Positions 30,022 through 41,541 of a stretch of DNA of 64,000 nucleotides are shown piece by piece (the first letter of the stretch is position 1; every line of letters begins with the position of its first letter). The notes beneath the pieces were generated by a model. It had not been told where the DNA came from and searched no databases. It worked only from the letters and a program-made list of their open reading frames with translations. The stretch lies in NCBI RefSeq assembly GCF_034424525.1, contig NZ_CP139979.1, forward strand, positions 186,001 through 250,000, given 5' to 3'. Source of the stretch: Sphingobium yanoikuyae (GTDB lineage Bacteria > Pseudomonadota > Alphaproteobacteria > Sphingomonadales > Sphingomonadaceae). The position numbers and the translations under genes were made by a program.

Positions 30022-30531
30022 TCAATCGTCGAACGCCAATGTGTAACAGAGCGCATAGGCGCGTGCGACATGGCGTTTGACGGTCCGGTCGCTGATGCCC
30101 AGGCGCGCGGCGATCTCGGCATGGCCAAGGCCATCGACCCGGCGCAGCAGGAAGGCTTCGCGCACGTCGGCGGGCAGCGGCGTGAGCAGCGCCATCAGCC
30201 CTTCGAGCATCTGCACGGCTTCGACGATCCGGTCGGGCGTCAGTTCGTCCACCTGTCCGCCCAGCATGGCGGCCGCATCGACCAGCGCCTGCTCCAGCTC
30301 GCGCCGCCTTATATCGTCGACGAGCAATCGCCGCGCGACCACGGTGAGATAGGATCGCGCATCGCGCAACGGCGAGGGTATGCCTTTTTCGATCAGGCGG
30401 CAGAAGGTTTCCTGCGACACATCGGACGCCCAATGCGGGCATCGCGTCCGGGCGACCAGCCACCGCACCAGCCAATGATGATGGTCGGCATATAGCTGGC
30501 CGATCGCAGAGGGGGCGACTGCGCTGCTCAC
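30022..30531 (-). CDS. FecI-type ECF sigma factor
   Basis: This protein of about 169 residues starts at GTG 30531, chosen because a GGAG lies 6 bases upstream and the longer frame (to 30645) adds non-conserved residues. Region 2 is YADHHHWLVRWLVARTRCPH then DVSQETFCRLIEKG and RSYLTVVARRLLVDDIRRRE. Region 4 is LLTPLPADVREAFLLRRVDG and LGHAEIAARLGISDRTVKRH. This is the iron-starvation subgroup. It should direct transcription of the downstream receptor when ferric siderophore is sensed. Confidence 0.9.
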   Translation of the reverse strand: MSSAVAPSAIGQLYADHHHWLVRWLVARTRCPHWASDVSQETFCRLIEKGIPSPLRDARSYLTVVARRLLVDDIRRRELEQALVDAAAMLGGQVDELTPDRIVEAVQMLEGLMALLTPLPADVREAFLLRRVDGLGHAEIAARLGISDRTVKRHVARAYALCYTLAFDD

Positions 30532-30569
30532 GATTGTCTCCGGCTGGTTCTGGCACCGGTTAACGCAAA

Positions 30570-30584
30570 TGAGATTGATTAGCA
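30570..30584. promoter_or_regulatory. Fur-box-like 7-1-7 site upstream of the sigma-factor gene
   Basis: TGAGATTGATTAGCA matches 12 of 14 positions of the 7-1-7 Fur model TGATAAT-n-ATTATCA. It lies 39 bases upstream of the GTG start of the FecI-type gene, where iron-Fur repression is expected. Confidence 0.55.
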
Positions 30585-30675
30585 ATTTGTTGCATTGAGC
30601 GCTGTAAAAGGCCAGCACCGGTTCGTCAGTAAATAGGGACGACAATCAGAAGCTTGAACGACCGAATAGGGGCGA

Positions 30676-32277
30676 TCACATTAAGTCGTTCACCACCGAC
30701 CATTCCAAGTCGAACCGTGCCAGATATTTTCGCAGGCGATCTGCATCATTCGAGCTGCTGCGGCGCATGCGCGAGGCGTTGAAAAGAGTTCGCCCTGCTT
30801 GCGAAAGCGAGCGGCTGGCGCGGCATATCCTGATCGTCTCGGCGAGTTGGACGCGATCGAACAGGTCGAGTTCGGCCATCTGCTCGTCGCTCAATATCTC
30901 GGACAGAATGTCTGCGGCGTTGTCAGCCTGACCTGACCATAGCCGCCGCAGCCGCTCGATTTCCTTGTCGACGCAGTCCACATCGATCCGCCCCTTGGGG
31001 CTGAGTGTGGCCATGCGGGTGATGCTGGCGGCGAGATCACGGAAGTTGCCCGGCCAGCTTGCCTCTCCGGATATCGCAAAAGTCAGATAGCGCTGGCGCG
31101 CTTCCTTGTTGAAGCTGGCCTGATCGCCTTCGCGCTCGGCGAACCGATCGAGTTCATAGTCGAGATTGGGCTCGATATCCTCTCGCCGGTCAGCGAGGCC
31201 CGGCAAGCGGAAAGTCCAGAGGTTGAGACGCGCGTACAGATCGTCGCGAAACGCACCGGCTGCCACTGCTTCGCCCAGATCGCGGTTGGTGCCGGCGATC
31301 AGCTGGAAATCCGACGCGACCTCCTTGTCTGCACCGACAGGAAGGAAGCGCTTGTCCTCGATCGCGCGCAGGATCATAGCCTGCTCGTCGAGGCCAAGTT
31401 CGCCAATCTCGTCGAGGAACAGCATGCCCTTGTCGGCGGAACGGAGCAGGCCCGGCCGGTCGGCGACCGCACCGGTGAAGGCGCCCTTTCGGTGGCCGAA
31501 CAATGCCGGCATGGCGCTGTCGCCCTTGAGTGTCGCGCAATTCACCTCCACGAACGATCCGGCGATTTGATGCTTGGCCTTTTTCAGCTCGTAGATGCGC
31601 CGTGCGAGTTGGCTCTTGCCTGCGCCAGTCGGCCCCATGAGCAACACGGGCGCACGGGACCGCAACGCGACCTGCTCGATCTCGTCGATCATGCGGTTGA
31701 AGGCGGCGTTGCGCGTGTCGATCCCGGACTTGAGGAAGGACGTGCTTTCCGCGCTCGCGACAGCAAAGCGGGTGGCGATGCTGTCGTAGCGCGATAGGTC
31801 GAGATCGATGATGCTCCAGCGGCCGGGCGCTCCGCCATCTTCGGCGCGCTTGGCGGGCTGGGTCTGGAGCAGGCGCCCCGGCAAATAGCGCGCCTCGGTC
31901 AGCAGGAAGAGACAGATCTGCGCGACGTGCGTGCCGGTGGTGATGTGTAGGAGGTAGTCCTGCTCGTCCGGATCGAACGGCTCGGCTCGCGCGAAGTCGA
32001 GCAGCTTGCCATAGACCTCCTCGAAATCCCACGGATCGCGGAAGTCGAGCACGCGCATGTCGACCTGGGTCTCCGGTGAGACCGAGGCGATATCCTCCGC
32101 AACATGTTCGGCCAGACGCCGGTGAGCGGTGCCGTGGAGCAGCACCAGTCGATCGACCCGCAAATCTTCATGCATCGTGAGCGCGACCGTCGGCCGCCAC
32201 TTGTTCCAGCGCGAAGGCCCGAATTTGCTCGCATCGAGCGTGGAGCCCAGGAATCCGATCACGGTCAGCGGTTTCAT
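30676..32277 (-). CDS. rtcR: RtcR, CARF-domain sigma-54 activator of RNA repair
   Basis: This 533-residue regulator has an N-terminal CARF-like ligand-binding domain (MKPLTVIGFLGSTLDASKFG; YLLHITTGTHVAQICLFLLT, about 1-185). A AAA+ sigma-54 interaction domain follows: Walker A GPTGAGKSQL, the GAFTGA loop, Walker B GMLFLDEIGEL, and RDDLYARLNLWTFRLPGL. A C-terminal DNA-binding part follows (LAETIRICRASRSLSQAGRT). RtcR is known to turn on rtcBA after its CARF domain senses an RNA-derived ligand. It is divergent from rtcB, with the sigma-54 promoter and a tRNA-like RNA in between. Complete length and motifs support a functional protein. Confidence 0.95.
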   Translation of the reverse strand: MKPLTVIGFLGSTLDASKFGPSRWNKWRPTVALTMHEDLRVDRLVLLHGTAHRRLAEHVAEDIASVSPETQVDMRVLDFRDPWDFEEVYGKLLDFARAEPFDPDEQDYLLHITTGTHVAQICLFLLTEARYLPGRLLQTQPAKRAEDGGAPGRWSIIDLDLSRYDSIATRFAVASAESTSFLKSGIDTRNAAFNRMIDEIEQVALRSRAPVLLMGPTGAGKSQLARRIYELKKAKHQIAGSFVEVNCATLKGDSAMPALFGHRKGAFTGAVADRPGLLRSADKGMLFLDEIGELGLDEQAMILRAIEDKRFLPVGADKEVASDFQLIAGTNRDLGEAVAAGAFRDDLYARLNLWTFRLPGLADRREDIEPNLDYELDRFAEREGDQASFNKEARQRYLTFAISGEASWPGNFRDLAASITRMATLSPKGRIDVDCVDKEIERLRRLWSGQADNAADILSEILSDEQMAELDLFDRVQLAETIRICRASRSLSQAGRTLFNASRMRRSSSNDADRLRKYLARFDLEWSVVNDLM

Positions 32278-32287
32278 TATTATATAA

Positions 32288-32307
32288 TAGGATAAAAGTA
32301 TATCCTA
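32288..32307. promoter_or_regulatory. Inverted repeat upstream of rtcR
   Basis: TAGGATA-AAAGTA-TATCCTA is a perfect 7-bp inverted repeat 11 bases upstream of the rtcR ATG, inside a very AT-rich segment. A further ATAGGA lies at 32313. On the minus strand the sequence also contains a TATACT -10-like hexamer. It may be an rtcR operator or promoter. Confidence 0.4.
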
Positions 32308-32413
32308 TGCGATAGGAAAATTGATCTCCGCCAAGCGATGTGAATCGCGATCTATAAAAATAAATTGCTATATATCAATAGTATATGATTTTCATTCGCC
32401 CCAATCCGCAGAT

Positions 32414-32430
32414 TGGCACACCTCCTGCTA
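32414..32430 (+). promoter_or_regulatory. Sigma-54 (-24/-12) promoter for the rtc operon
   Basis: TGGCACACCTCCTGCTA matches the RpoN consensus TGGCAC-N5-TTGCW. The invariant GG (32415-32416) and GC (32427-32428) are separated by 10 bases, as required. It points toward rtcB and is served by the divergent sigma-54 activator RtcR. Transcription should start near 32440, giving a leader of about 225 nt. Confidence 0.85.
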
Positions 32431-32479
32431 TCTGGATATGCGTTGGCCGAGGCGGATTACTCGGTCGGCATGCGGAACC

Positions 32480-32507
32480 GGGGCGGCCGGAATGGGCCGG
32501 CCGCCCC
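32480..32507 (+). promoter_or_regulatory. GC-rich hairpin in the rtc leader
   Basis: GGGGCGGCCGG pairs perfectly with CCGGCCGCCCC across an AATGGG loop. No T tract follows, so it is not a classical terminator. It lies 16 bases before the tRNA-like RNA on the same predicted transcript and may be a processing or protein-binding element of that RNA. Confidence 0.7.
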
Positions 32508-32523
32508 AAGGACCGGAAATTAA

Positions 32524-32614
32524 CAGGGCGCAGCTCAGTCTGCGCAGAGCGCCTGCCCAAAAGGCAGGATGCTTGAGCAGGAGCCCGCAGGTTCAAATCC
32601 TGCCGCCCTGACCA
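32524..32614 (+). ncRNA. tRNA-like RNA embedded in the rtcB leader
   Basis: The 91-nt segment folds as a near-complete tRNA. Acceptor CAGGGCG (32524-32530) pairs perfectly with CGCCCTG (32604-32610), followed by A and an encoded CCA (32612-32614). D arm GCTC/GAGC, anticodon-like arm CCTGC/GCAGG, T arm GCAGG/CCTGC with the canonical loop TTCAAAT. The variable region is 18 nt (class II length). Not tRNA-typical: the anticodon loop is CCAAAAG, with C instead of U33 and a possible extra C-G pair leaving CAAAA. Bases 8-9 are CA, and the D loop lacks GG. It is therefore probably a tRNA mimic, not a decoding tRNA. Y-RNA-type tRNA mimics near rtc genes are known in other bacteria; identity with them is inference. 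Confidence 0.8.
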
Positions 32615-32664
32615 GATGTGGCTGAGGTGGAAGCCGGACGCCCAGAGCGAATGAGGAGGTCGTA

Positions 32665-33894
32665 ATGACCCAGTTGAGTAATTTCGATGTTCAGCATGTC
32701 GAGGGCGGCAAGCCGATCAAGCTGTGGACGCGCGGCGTGCCGGTCGACGAGAAGGCGCATGAGCAGCTGCGCAAGGCGGCGCAGATGCCCTTCGTCTTCA
32801 AGCATGTGGCGGCCATGCCGGATGTGCATGTCGGCATCGGCGCCACGGTAGGCTCGGTGATCCCGACCAAGGGCGCGGTGATCCCGGCGGCTGTGGGCGT
32901 GGACATCGGCTGCGGCATGATGGCAGCGCGCACCTCGCTGATGGCGAGCGATCTTCCGGACAATCTGGAGGGCATCCGATCGGCCATCGAGCAGGCGGTC
33001 CCGCATGGCCGTTCGGTCGGTCGCGGCCAGCGCGATCATGGCTCATGGGGTGCCCCGCCGGTCGAGATCGTGGACGCCTGGGCGACGCTCGTGGAGCGGT
33101 TCGACCGGATCACGGCGAAATATCCGCGCTTCAAGAACACGAACCAGCTTACCCATCTGGGCACGCTGGGGACGGGCAACCACTTCATCGAGCTGTGCCT
33201 CGATACCGAGCAGCGCGTGTGGATCATGCTTCATTCGGGTTCGCGCGGCGTGGGGAATGCGATCGGCACCTTCTTCATCGAACTGGCCAAGCAGGACATG
33301 CGCAAGTGGTTCATCAACCTGCCCGACGAGGATCTGGCCTATTTCCCCGAAGGGACCGACCATTTCGACGACTATGTCGAGGCGGTCGAGTGGGCGCAGG
33401 ACTTCGCGGCGCTGAACCGGCGGATGATGATGACCAATGTGATCCGGGCGCTGCGCGGCCAGATCGCCAAACCTTTCGACGCCGAGCTGGAAGCGGTAAA
33501 CTGCCATCACAACTATGTGACGCGGGAGAATCATTTCGGCCAGAATGTGCTCGTGACCCGCAAGGGCGCGGTGCGCGCGGCGAAGGGCACGATGGGCATC
33601 ATTCCCGGCTCGATGGGCGCGAAATCCTTCATCGTGCGTGGTCTCGGCAATGCAGAATCGTTCGAGAGTTGCAGCCATGGCGCGGGGCGCGTGATGTCCC
33701 GTACCCAGGCGAAGAAGCTGGTGACGCTCGATGAGCATATCACCGACACGGCGGGCGTCGAATGCCGCAAGGACGAGAGCGTCATCGACGAGACGCCCAA
33801 GGCTTACAAGCCGATCGAAGCCGTGATGGCCGCCCAGGCCGATCTGGTGGAGATCGTCCATACGCTGAAACAGGTGGTGTGCGTCAAAGGCTGA
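32665..33894 (+). CDS. rtcB: RNA-splicing ligase RtcB
   Basis: This 409-residue GTP- and Mn-dependent ligase joins 2',3'-cyclic phosphate (or 3'-phosphate) ends to 5'-OH ends. Visible signatures: metal site GVDIGCGM with its Cys, LGTLGTGNHFIELCLD, SGSRGVGN, AVNCHHNYVTRENHFG with metal-binding His, GIIPGSMGAKSFIVRGLG, and SCSHGAGRVMSR, whose HGAGR carries the guanylylated His. A strong GAGGAGG lies 8 bases before ATG 32665. It is the first protein gene after the tRNA-like RNA. Confidence 0.97.
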   Translation: MTQLSNFDVQHVEGGKPIKLWTRGVPVDEKAHEQLRKAAQMPFVFKHVAAMPDVHVGIGATVGSVIPTKGAVIPAAVGVDIGCGMMAARTSLMASDLPDNLEGIRSAIEQAVPHGRSVGRGQRDHGSWGAPPVEIVDAWATLVERFDRITAKYPRFKNTNQLTHLGTLGTGNHFIELCLDTEQRVWIMLHSGSRGVGNAIGTFFIELAKQDMRKWFINLPDEDLAYFPEGTDHFDDYVEAVEWAQDFAALNRRMMMTNVIRALRGQIAKPFDAELEAVNCHHNYVTRENHFGQNVLVTRKGAVRAAKGTMGIIPGSMGAKSFIVRGLGNAESFESCSHGAGRVMSRTQAKKLVTLDEHITDTAGVECRKDESVIDETPKAYKPIEAVMAAQADLVEIVHTLKQVVCVKG

Positions 33895-33926
33895 GCCTTT
33901 GGCGTACACTTCCAGAGGAATGTGTC

Positions 33927-34406
33927 ATGTCCAATGACGTCAATGACTGGCACCAAGAGGGGCGGCTCTTCGTCTGGCGCTATCCTAACGCCAGAAAGGG
34001 GTGGGCAGGTTGGCACTTCACGGGAGATCCGGCGGGCTGCCGATCAATCAGAAATCTGCTTGATCGGATGCATGGCGGCGGTGCCTGCCACCGGACCATC
34101 AAACTCTCACCAGTGACCGAGGCGATCCTGTCCGTGCCCAATTATAAGTTCAGGACAGAGGGACGTTTCGAAAAGCTCAGGCTCGAGTACCGCCCGGACT
34201 TTCCGGACCTCCTCCTGGAACCGGCTGATGGGGCTTTGGTGATGACCGTCGGCATGCATCGGCTCAGGGCGTTAACTGCTGCCTTTGCGGAAGTTGAAAT
34301 TGGGCTTGGTGACTTTGGTATCCCCACCTCCCGCAGCCACAAAGCTCTAGCGTGGATGTTCTGGTGGATGCCCAGCATCAACTATAACTATGGAAGAAGA
34401 TTGTGA
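33927..34406 (+). CDS. Unrecognised protein encoded between rtcB and rtcA
   Basis: This 159-residue soluble protein starts at ATG 33927 with AGAGGAA upstream. It is rich in Trp, Arg and His (WHQEGRLFVWRYPNARKGWA, GWHFTGDPAGCRSIRNLLDR, MHGGGACHRTIKLSPVTEAI, ending MFWWMPSINYNYGRRL). I do not recognise a domain. It lies 32 bases after rtcB and overlaps the rtcA start by 4 bases, so it is an operon member under the same RtcR/sigma-54 control. A role in RNA-end handling or substrate choice is inferred from context only. Confidence 0.75.
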   Translation: MSNDVNDWHQEGRLFVWRYPNARKGWAGWHFTGDPAGCRSIRNLLDRMHGGGACHRTIKLSPVTEAILSVPNYKFRTEGRFEKLRLEYRPDFPDLLLEPADGALVMTVGMHRLRALTAAFAEVEIGLGDFGIPTSRSHKALAWMFWWMPSINYNYGRRL

Positions 34407-35416
34407 TCATCATTGATGGATCGGAAGGCGAAGGCGGCGGGCAGGTCGTGCGCAATGCGTGTGCGCTTTCGCTCGTCACCGGCAAAGCCGTCCGGATCGA
34501 GAATGTCCGCGCCAAGCGGTCCAAACCAGGGCTCATGCGTCAGCATGTCACCGCGGTGGAAGCCGCGCGCGTCATCGGCAATGCCGAATGCGAGGGGCTC
34601 AATGTCGGTTCGTCTGCACTCAGCTTCACGCCGGGACGCGTCGTGCCCGGCGAGTATCGCTTCGCCGTCGGCACGGCCGGATCGACAGGGCTTGTCCTGC
34701 AGACGGTGTTGATGCCGTTGCTGCTCGCCGATGCGCCATCAAGATTGGTGTTGGAGGGCGGCACGCACAACATGCTGGCGCCGCCATTCGACTTCATCGC
34801 GAAATGCTTCCTGCCAGTCATCAATCGCATGGGGCCGAAGGTTGAAGCGCGGCTCATCCGTCATGGCTTCTACCCGCGTGGGGGAGGGCGGATCGAGGTC
34901 GACATCAGCCCGGCGCCGTTGCGGCCGATCAATTGCCTGGAGCGGGGATCGCTCATCGGCGTCAGTGGTCAGGCACTGTTTGCCGGCCTGCCGTTCGAGA
35001 TTGCGGAGCGCGAGATCAATATCGTGCGTCGGGATCTGGGTTGGTCGGAGCGGGAAGCCTGCGTGCGCGAACTGCCGGAGGATCAGGGGCCAGGCAACAT
35101 CCTGTTGCTTGAGGTGCAGTTCGAGCATGGAACCGAGATCGTCAGTGGCTTCGGCCAACTGGGCGTAACAGCCGAGCGTGTGTCCAAGAAGGCGGTCGGG
35201 CGAATGTCGGGGTTCCTGGAGTCCAATGCCTTTGTCGGTCCCTATCTGGCCGACCAGTTGCTGCTTCCCTTCGCACTTGCCGGTGGAGGCAGCTTCACGA
35301 CCGTCAAGCCGAGCCAGCACAGCCTGACGGCAATCGATGTGATCGGGCGCTTCCTGGACAGGCAGCTTGGCTTTACCCAGCAGCCGGGAGGGACGCATGT
35401 GCTGACCGTCCGATGA
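34403..35416 (+). CDS. rtcA: RNA 3'-terminal phosphate cyclase RtcA
   Basis: This 337-residue enzyme converts RNA 3'-phosphate to 2',3'-cyclic phosphate with ATP. It starts at GTG 34403 (MIIIDGSEGEGGGQVVRNAC, the invariant family start) and has RAKRSKPGLMRQH, GTAGSTGLVLQTVLMPLL, RHGFYPRGGGRIEVDI and the C-terminal KPSQHSLTAIDV, whose His is the adenylylated residue. Length matches E. coli RtcA. It is the last gene of the operon. Confidence 0.97.
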   Translation: MIIIDGSEGEGGGQVVRNACALSLVTGKAVRIENVRAKRSKPGLMRQHVTAVEAARVIGNAECEGLNVGSSALSFTPGRVVPGEYRFAVGTAGSTGLVLQTVLMPLLLADAPSRLVLEGGTHNMLAPPFDFIAKCFLPVINRMGPKVEARLIRHGFYPRGGGRIEVDISPAPLRPINCLERGSLIGVSGQALFAGLPFEIAEREINIVRRDLGWSEREACVRELPEDQGPGNILLLEVQFEHGTEIVSGFGQLGVTAERVSKKAVGRMSGFLESNAFVGPYLADQLLLPFALAGGGSFTTVKPSQHSLTAIDVIGRFLDRQLGFTQQPGGTHVLTVR

Positions 35417-35764
35417 GCCCGAACGCCCAATCGCCGGAGCTGTCTGGAATGGGCAAGGGATTTGGCGAAGCCAATGCGCCATGCAACTCGATACGCTATA
35501 TGCCCACTCCATCGGCACTGATGGGGTGGGCCAATGATATTTATAAGCCATTCCTTTGGGCCGGGGATGGGCGGTCGCTTAGACCTCATTTCGATGTTGT
35601 GTCACAAACACCTGCCATCACGGTCGGCCAAACTATCTAGCGCATCCGAGAAGAGCATGGCTTTACGCAAGAAGGGTTCGCCTGAAAGGCCCGCCTAGAT
35701 CCGTTTTTCTACGGTCGGTTGAGCGCGGATCTCGGAATGTCGCACTCAATAGGCTGTGCGCCAT

Positions 35765-37123
35765 GGTCGTGTCCCACGGGGTGGTGTAGGAAGGTTTCTC
35801 TGAGAGGGTGGCCACCGTCGATCTTCTGGTAGGGTTCGGATGCGAACTCGAACCTGGAGAAGAAGACGATGACCGACGACAGAATGGCCCTTGTTGAGCT
35901 GATTGAGCAAGGGGCAGACAGCGATTTGGTGCGCGATATGCTGGCATTTGCCGCCGAGCGCATGATGGATCTGGAGATTGAGGCCAGAACGGGTGCGGCT
36001 GCGGGCAGTCGCAGCCCGGCGCGGCTCAACCACCGCAACGGCTATCGCGAACGGGGCTGGGACACTCGGGCCGGCCGGATCGAGCTGGCGATCCCCAAGC
36101 TCAGGAAGGGCAGTTACTTCCCGAGCTTCCTTGAGCCACGCCGCACGGCTGAGAAGGCGTTGGCGGCGGTGATCCAGGAAGCCTACGTCCACGGTGTCTC
36201 GACTCGCTCGGTCGACGATCTGGTCAAGGCGATGGGCGCCAGCGGCGTCTCGAAGAGCCAGGTGAGCCGTCTGGTGGCCGAGATCGACGAACGGGTGAAC
36301 GCCTTCCTGCAGCGGCCGATCGAGGGCGAGTGGCCCTACCTGTGGATCGACGCCACCTACCTCAAGGTCCGCGAGGGCGGGCGGATCGTCTCGACGGCGG
36401 CGATAATCGCCGTCGGCGTCAACACCGATGGTCGGCGCGAGGTTCTGGGCGTTGCCACCGGCCCTTCAGAAGCGGAACCCTTCTGGAAAGCCTTCCTGCG
36501 CTCGCTCGCCGACCGGGGACTTCGCGGGGTAAAGCTGGTCATCGCGGACGACCACAAGGGGTTGCGCGCCGCCGCCAGCAAGGTGTTCGCCGCGAGCCAG
36601 CAACGCTGCCGGGTCCACTGGATGCGCAATGCGCTGGCACATGCCGCGCCCAAGCAGCGACCGGCAGTCATCGCCATGATCAAGACGATCTTTGCGCAGG
36701 AAACGGCTGAAGCGGCTCACCAGCAATGGGAACAGGTCGCCGATGCCCTGCGCGAGAAGTTCCCGAAGCTGGCCGACATGATGGCCGGATCGCGCGAGGA
36801 CGTGCTTGCCTACATGACCTTCCCGAAGGAGCACTGGGCGCAGATCGCGTCGACCAACCCGCTGGAAAGGGTGAACAAGGAGATCAAGCGAAGGGCCGAT
36901 GTCATCGGCATCTTTCCGAATGACGCCGCCGTCGTCCGCCTCGTCGGAGCACTCATGCTGGAACAGAATGATGAGTGGGCGGTGTCACGCCGTTACATGA
37001 CGCTGGAAACCCTCGGCTCGGTAAGCCATAACCCCATTGTCAGCCTGCCAGCTCTGGCTGCCTGACCCGAACCTGATCCTACTGCGGATCGACGGTTCCT
37101 ACACCACCCCGTGGGACACGACC
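35765..37123 (+). mobile_element. IS256-family insertion sequence with 8-bp target duplication
   Basis: Perfect inverted repeats starting GGTCGTGTCCCACGGGGTGG (left from 35765, right ending 37123) bound a single transposase gene. TGCGCCAT is directly repeated at 35757-35764 and 37124-37131, the 8-bp duplication expected for IS256. A clean duplication suggests a recent, still unrearranged insertion. Confidence 0.95.
35869..37065 (+). CDS. IS256 transposase
   Basis: This 398-residue Mutator-type DDE transposase appears intact. Typical segments: DMLAFAAERMMDLEIEARTG, RLNHRNGYRERGWDTRAGRI and LAIPKLRKGSYFPSFLEPRR at the N-terminus; first Asp in YLWIDATYLKVREGGRIVST, second in LVIADDHKGLRAAASKVFAA, then QRCRVHWMRNALAHAAPKQR (C-x2-H-type), and the catalytic Glu region in IASTNPLERVNKEIKRRADV. 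Confidence 0.97.
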   Translation: MTDDRMALVELIEQGADSDLVRDMLAFAAERMMDLEIEARTGAAAGSRSPARLNHRNGYRERGWDTRAGRIELAIPKLRKGSYFPSFLEPRRTAEKALAAVIQEAYVHGVSTRSVDDLVKAMGASGVSKSQVSRLVAEIDERVNAFLQRPIEGEWPYLWIDATYLKVREGGRIVSTAAIIAVGVNTDGRREVLGVATGPSEAEPFWKAFLRSLADRGLRGVKLVIADDHKGLRAAASKVFAASQQRCRVHWMRNALAHAAPKQRPAVIAMIKTIFAQETAEAAHQQWEQVADALREKFPKLADMMAGSREDVLAYMTFPKEHWAQIASTNPLERVNKEIKRRADVIGIFPNDAAVVRLVGALMLEQNDEWAVSRRYMTLETLGSVSHNPIVSLPALAA

Positions 37124-37307
37124 TGCGCCATTACCCCGAGACTCTCGTTGGTGCTGGCCCGAACGATTTCAGATAATATGAGAAGTTTATCTGCGGAGTC
37201 GGGTACCGGATGAGGAGAACGACAGTCAGTGTAAAACGGGCTGTAAAAAGGGCCAGTCATTCTAAAAAATGTCGACTAAATTCATCGCGTTGACTCTGTT
37301 ATGTCCG

Positions 37308-37366
37308 CTAGCCTCGTCAGGCTCATAACCTGACGGTCATGGGGCCAATTCCTACCCCAACAGCCA
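37308..37366 (+). pseudogene. Degenerate 3' half of an initiator tRNA-Met
   Basis: The segment contains the intact anticodon arm TCAGG-CTCATAA-CCTGA (anticodon CAT), GTCAT, a mutated T arm (GGGGCCAATTCCTACCCC) and a CAACAGCCA end. It strongly resembles the 3' half of alphaproteobacterial tRNA-fMet. The acceptor and D arms are missing and the T loop is altered, so it is not functional. A terminator hairpin follows. Confidence 0.6.
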
Positions 37367-37386
37367 ACACACCACACGCGCATTAG

Positions 37387-37414
37387 AAGCCCGCGCAGAT
37401 CACGCGGGCTTTGT
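37387..37414 (+). terminator. Terminator-like hairpin after the tRNA relic
   Basis: AAGCCCGCG (37387-37395) pairs perfectly with CGCGGGCTT (37403-37411) over a CAGATCA loop and is followed by TGTCGT. The T tract is short. On the minus strand it lies just beyond the end of the glycosidase operon and may also serve that transcript. Confidence 0.6.
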
Positions 37415-37440
37415 CGTGCCAGCGCCCCTGACCGCCTCTC

Positions 37441-41521
<4,081 letters not shown>

Positions 41522-41541
41522 GCCGCTGGACCTCCCGCGCG

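Larger units (their letters stand above)
35599..37212 (+). pseudogene. XRE-family HTH regulator, broken and interrupted by IS256
   Basis: From GTG 35599 the frame reads MSQTPAITVGQTI, stop, RIREEHGFTQEGFA, stop, KARLDPFFYGR. A frameshift then leads to SVERGSRNVALNRLCAI, which runs into the IS256 target site. Removing the IS and one TSD copy gives an in-frame continuation TPRLSLVLARTISDNMRSLS ending at 37212. This is the XRE helix-turn-helix pattern (RIREExGFTQE...VERGxRNVALN). Two nonsense codons, a frameshift and the insertion make it inactive. Confidence 0.75.

Noticed and set aside
32524..32614. Reading this element as a normal tRNA-Phe gene (anticodon AAA)
   Set aside because: Position 33 is C, the D loop lacks GG and the variable region is long, and its place inside the rtc leader fits a mimic better. 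I keep ncRNA as the call.
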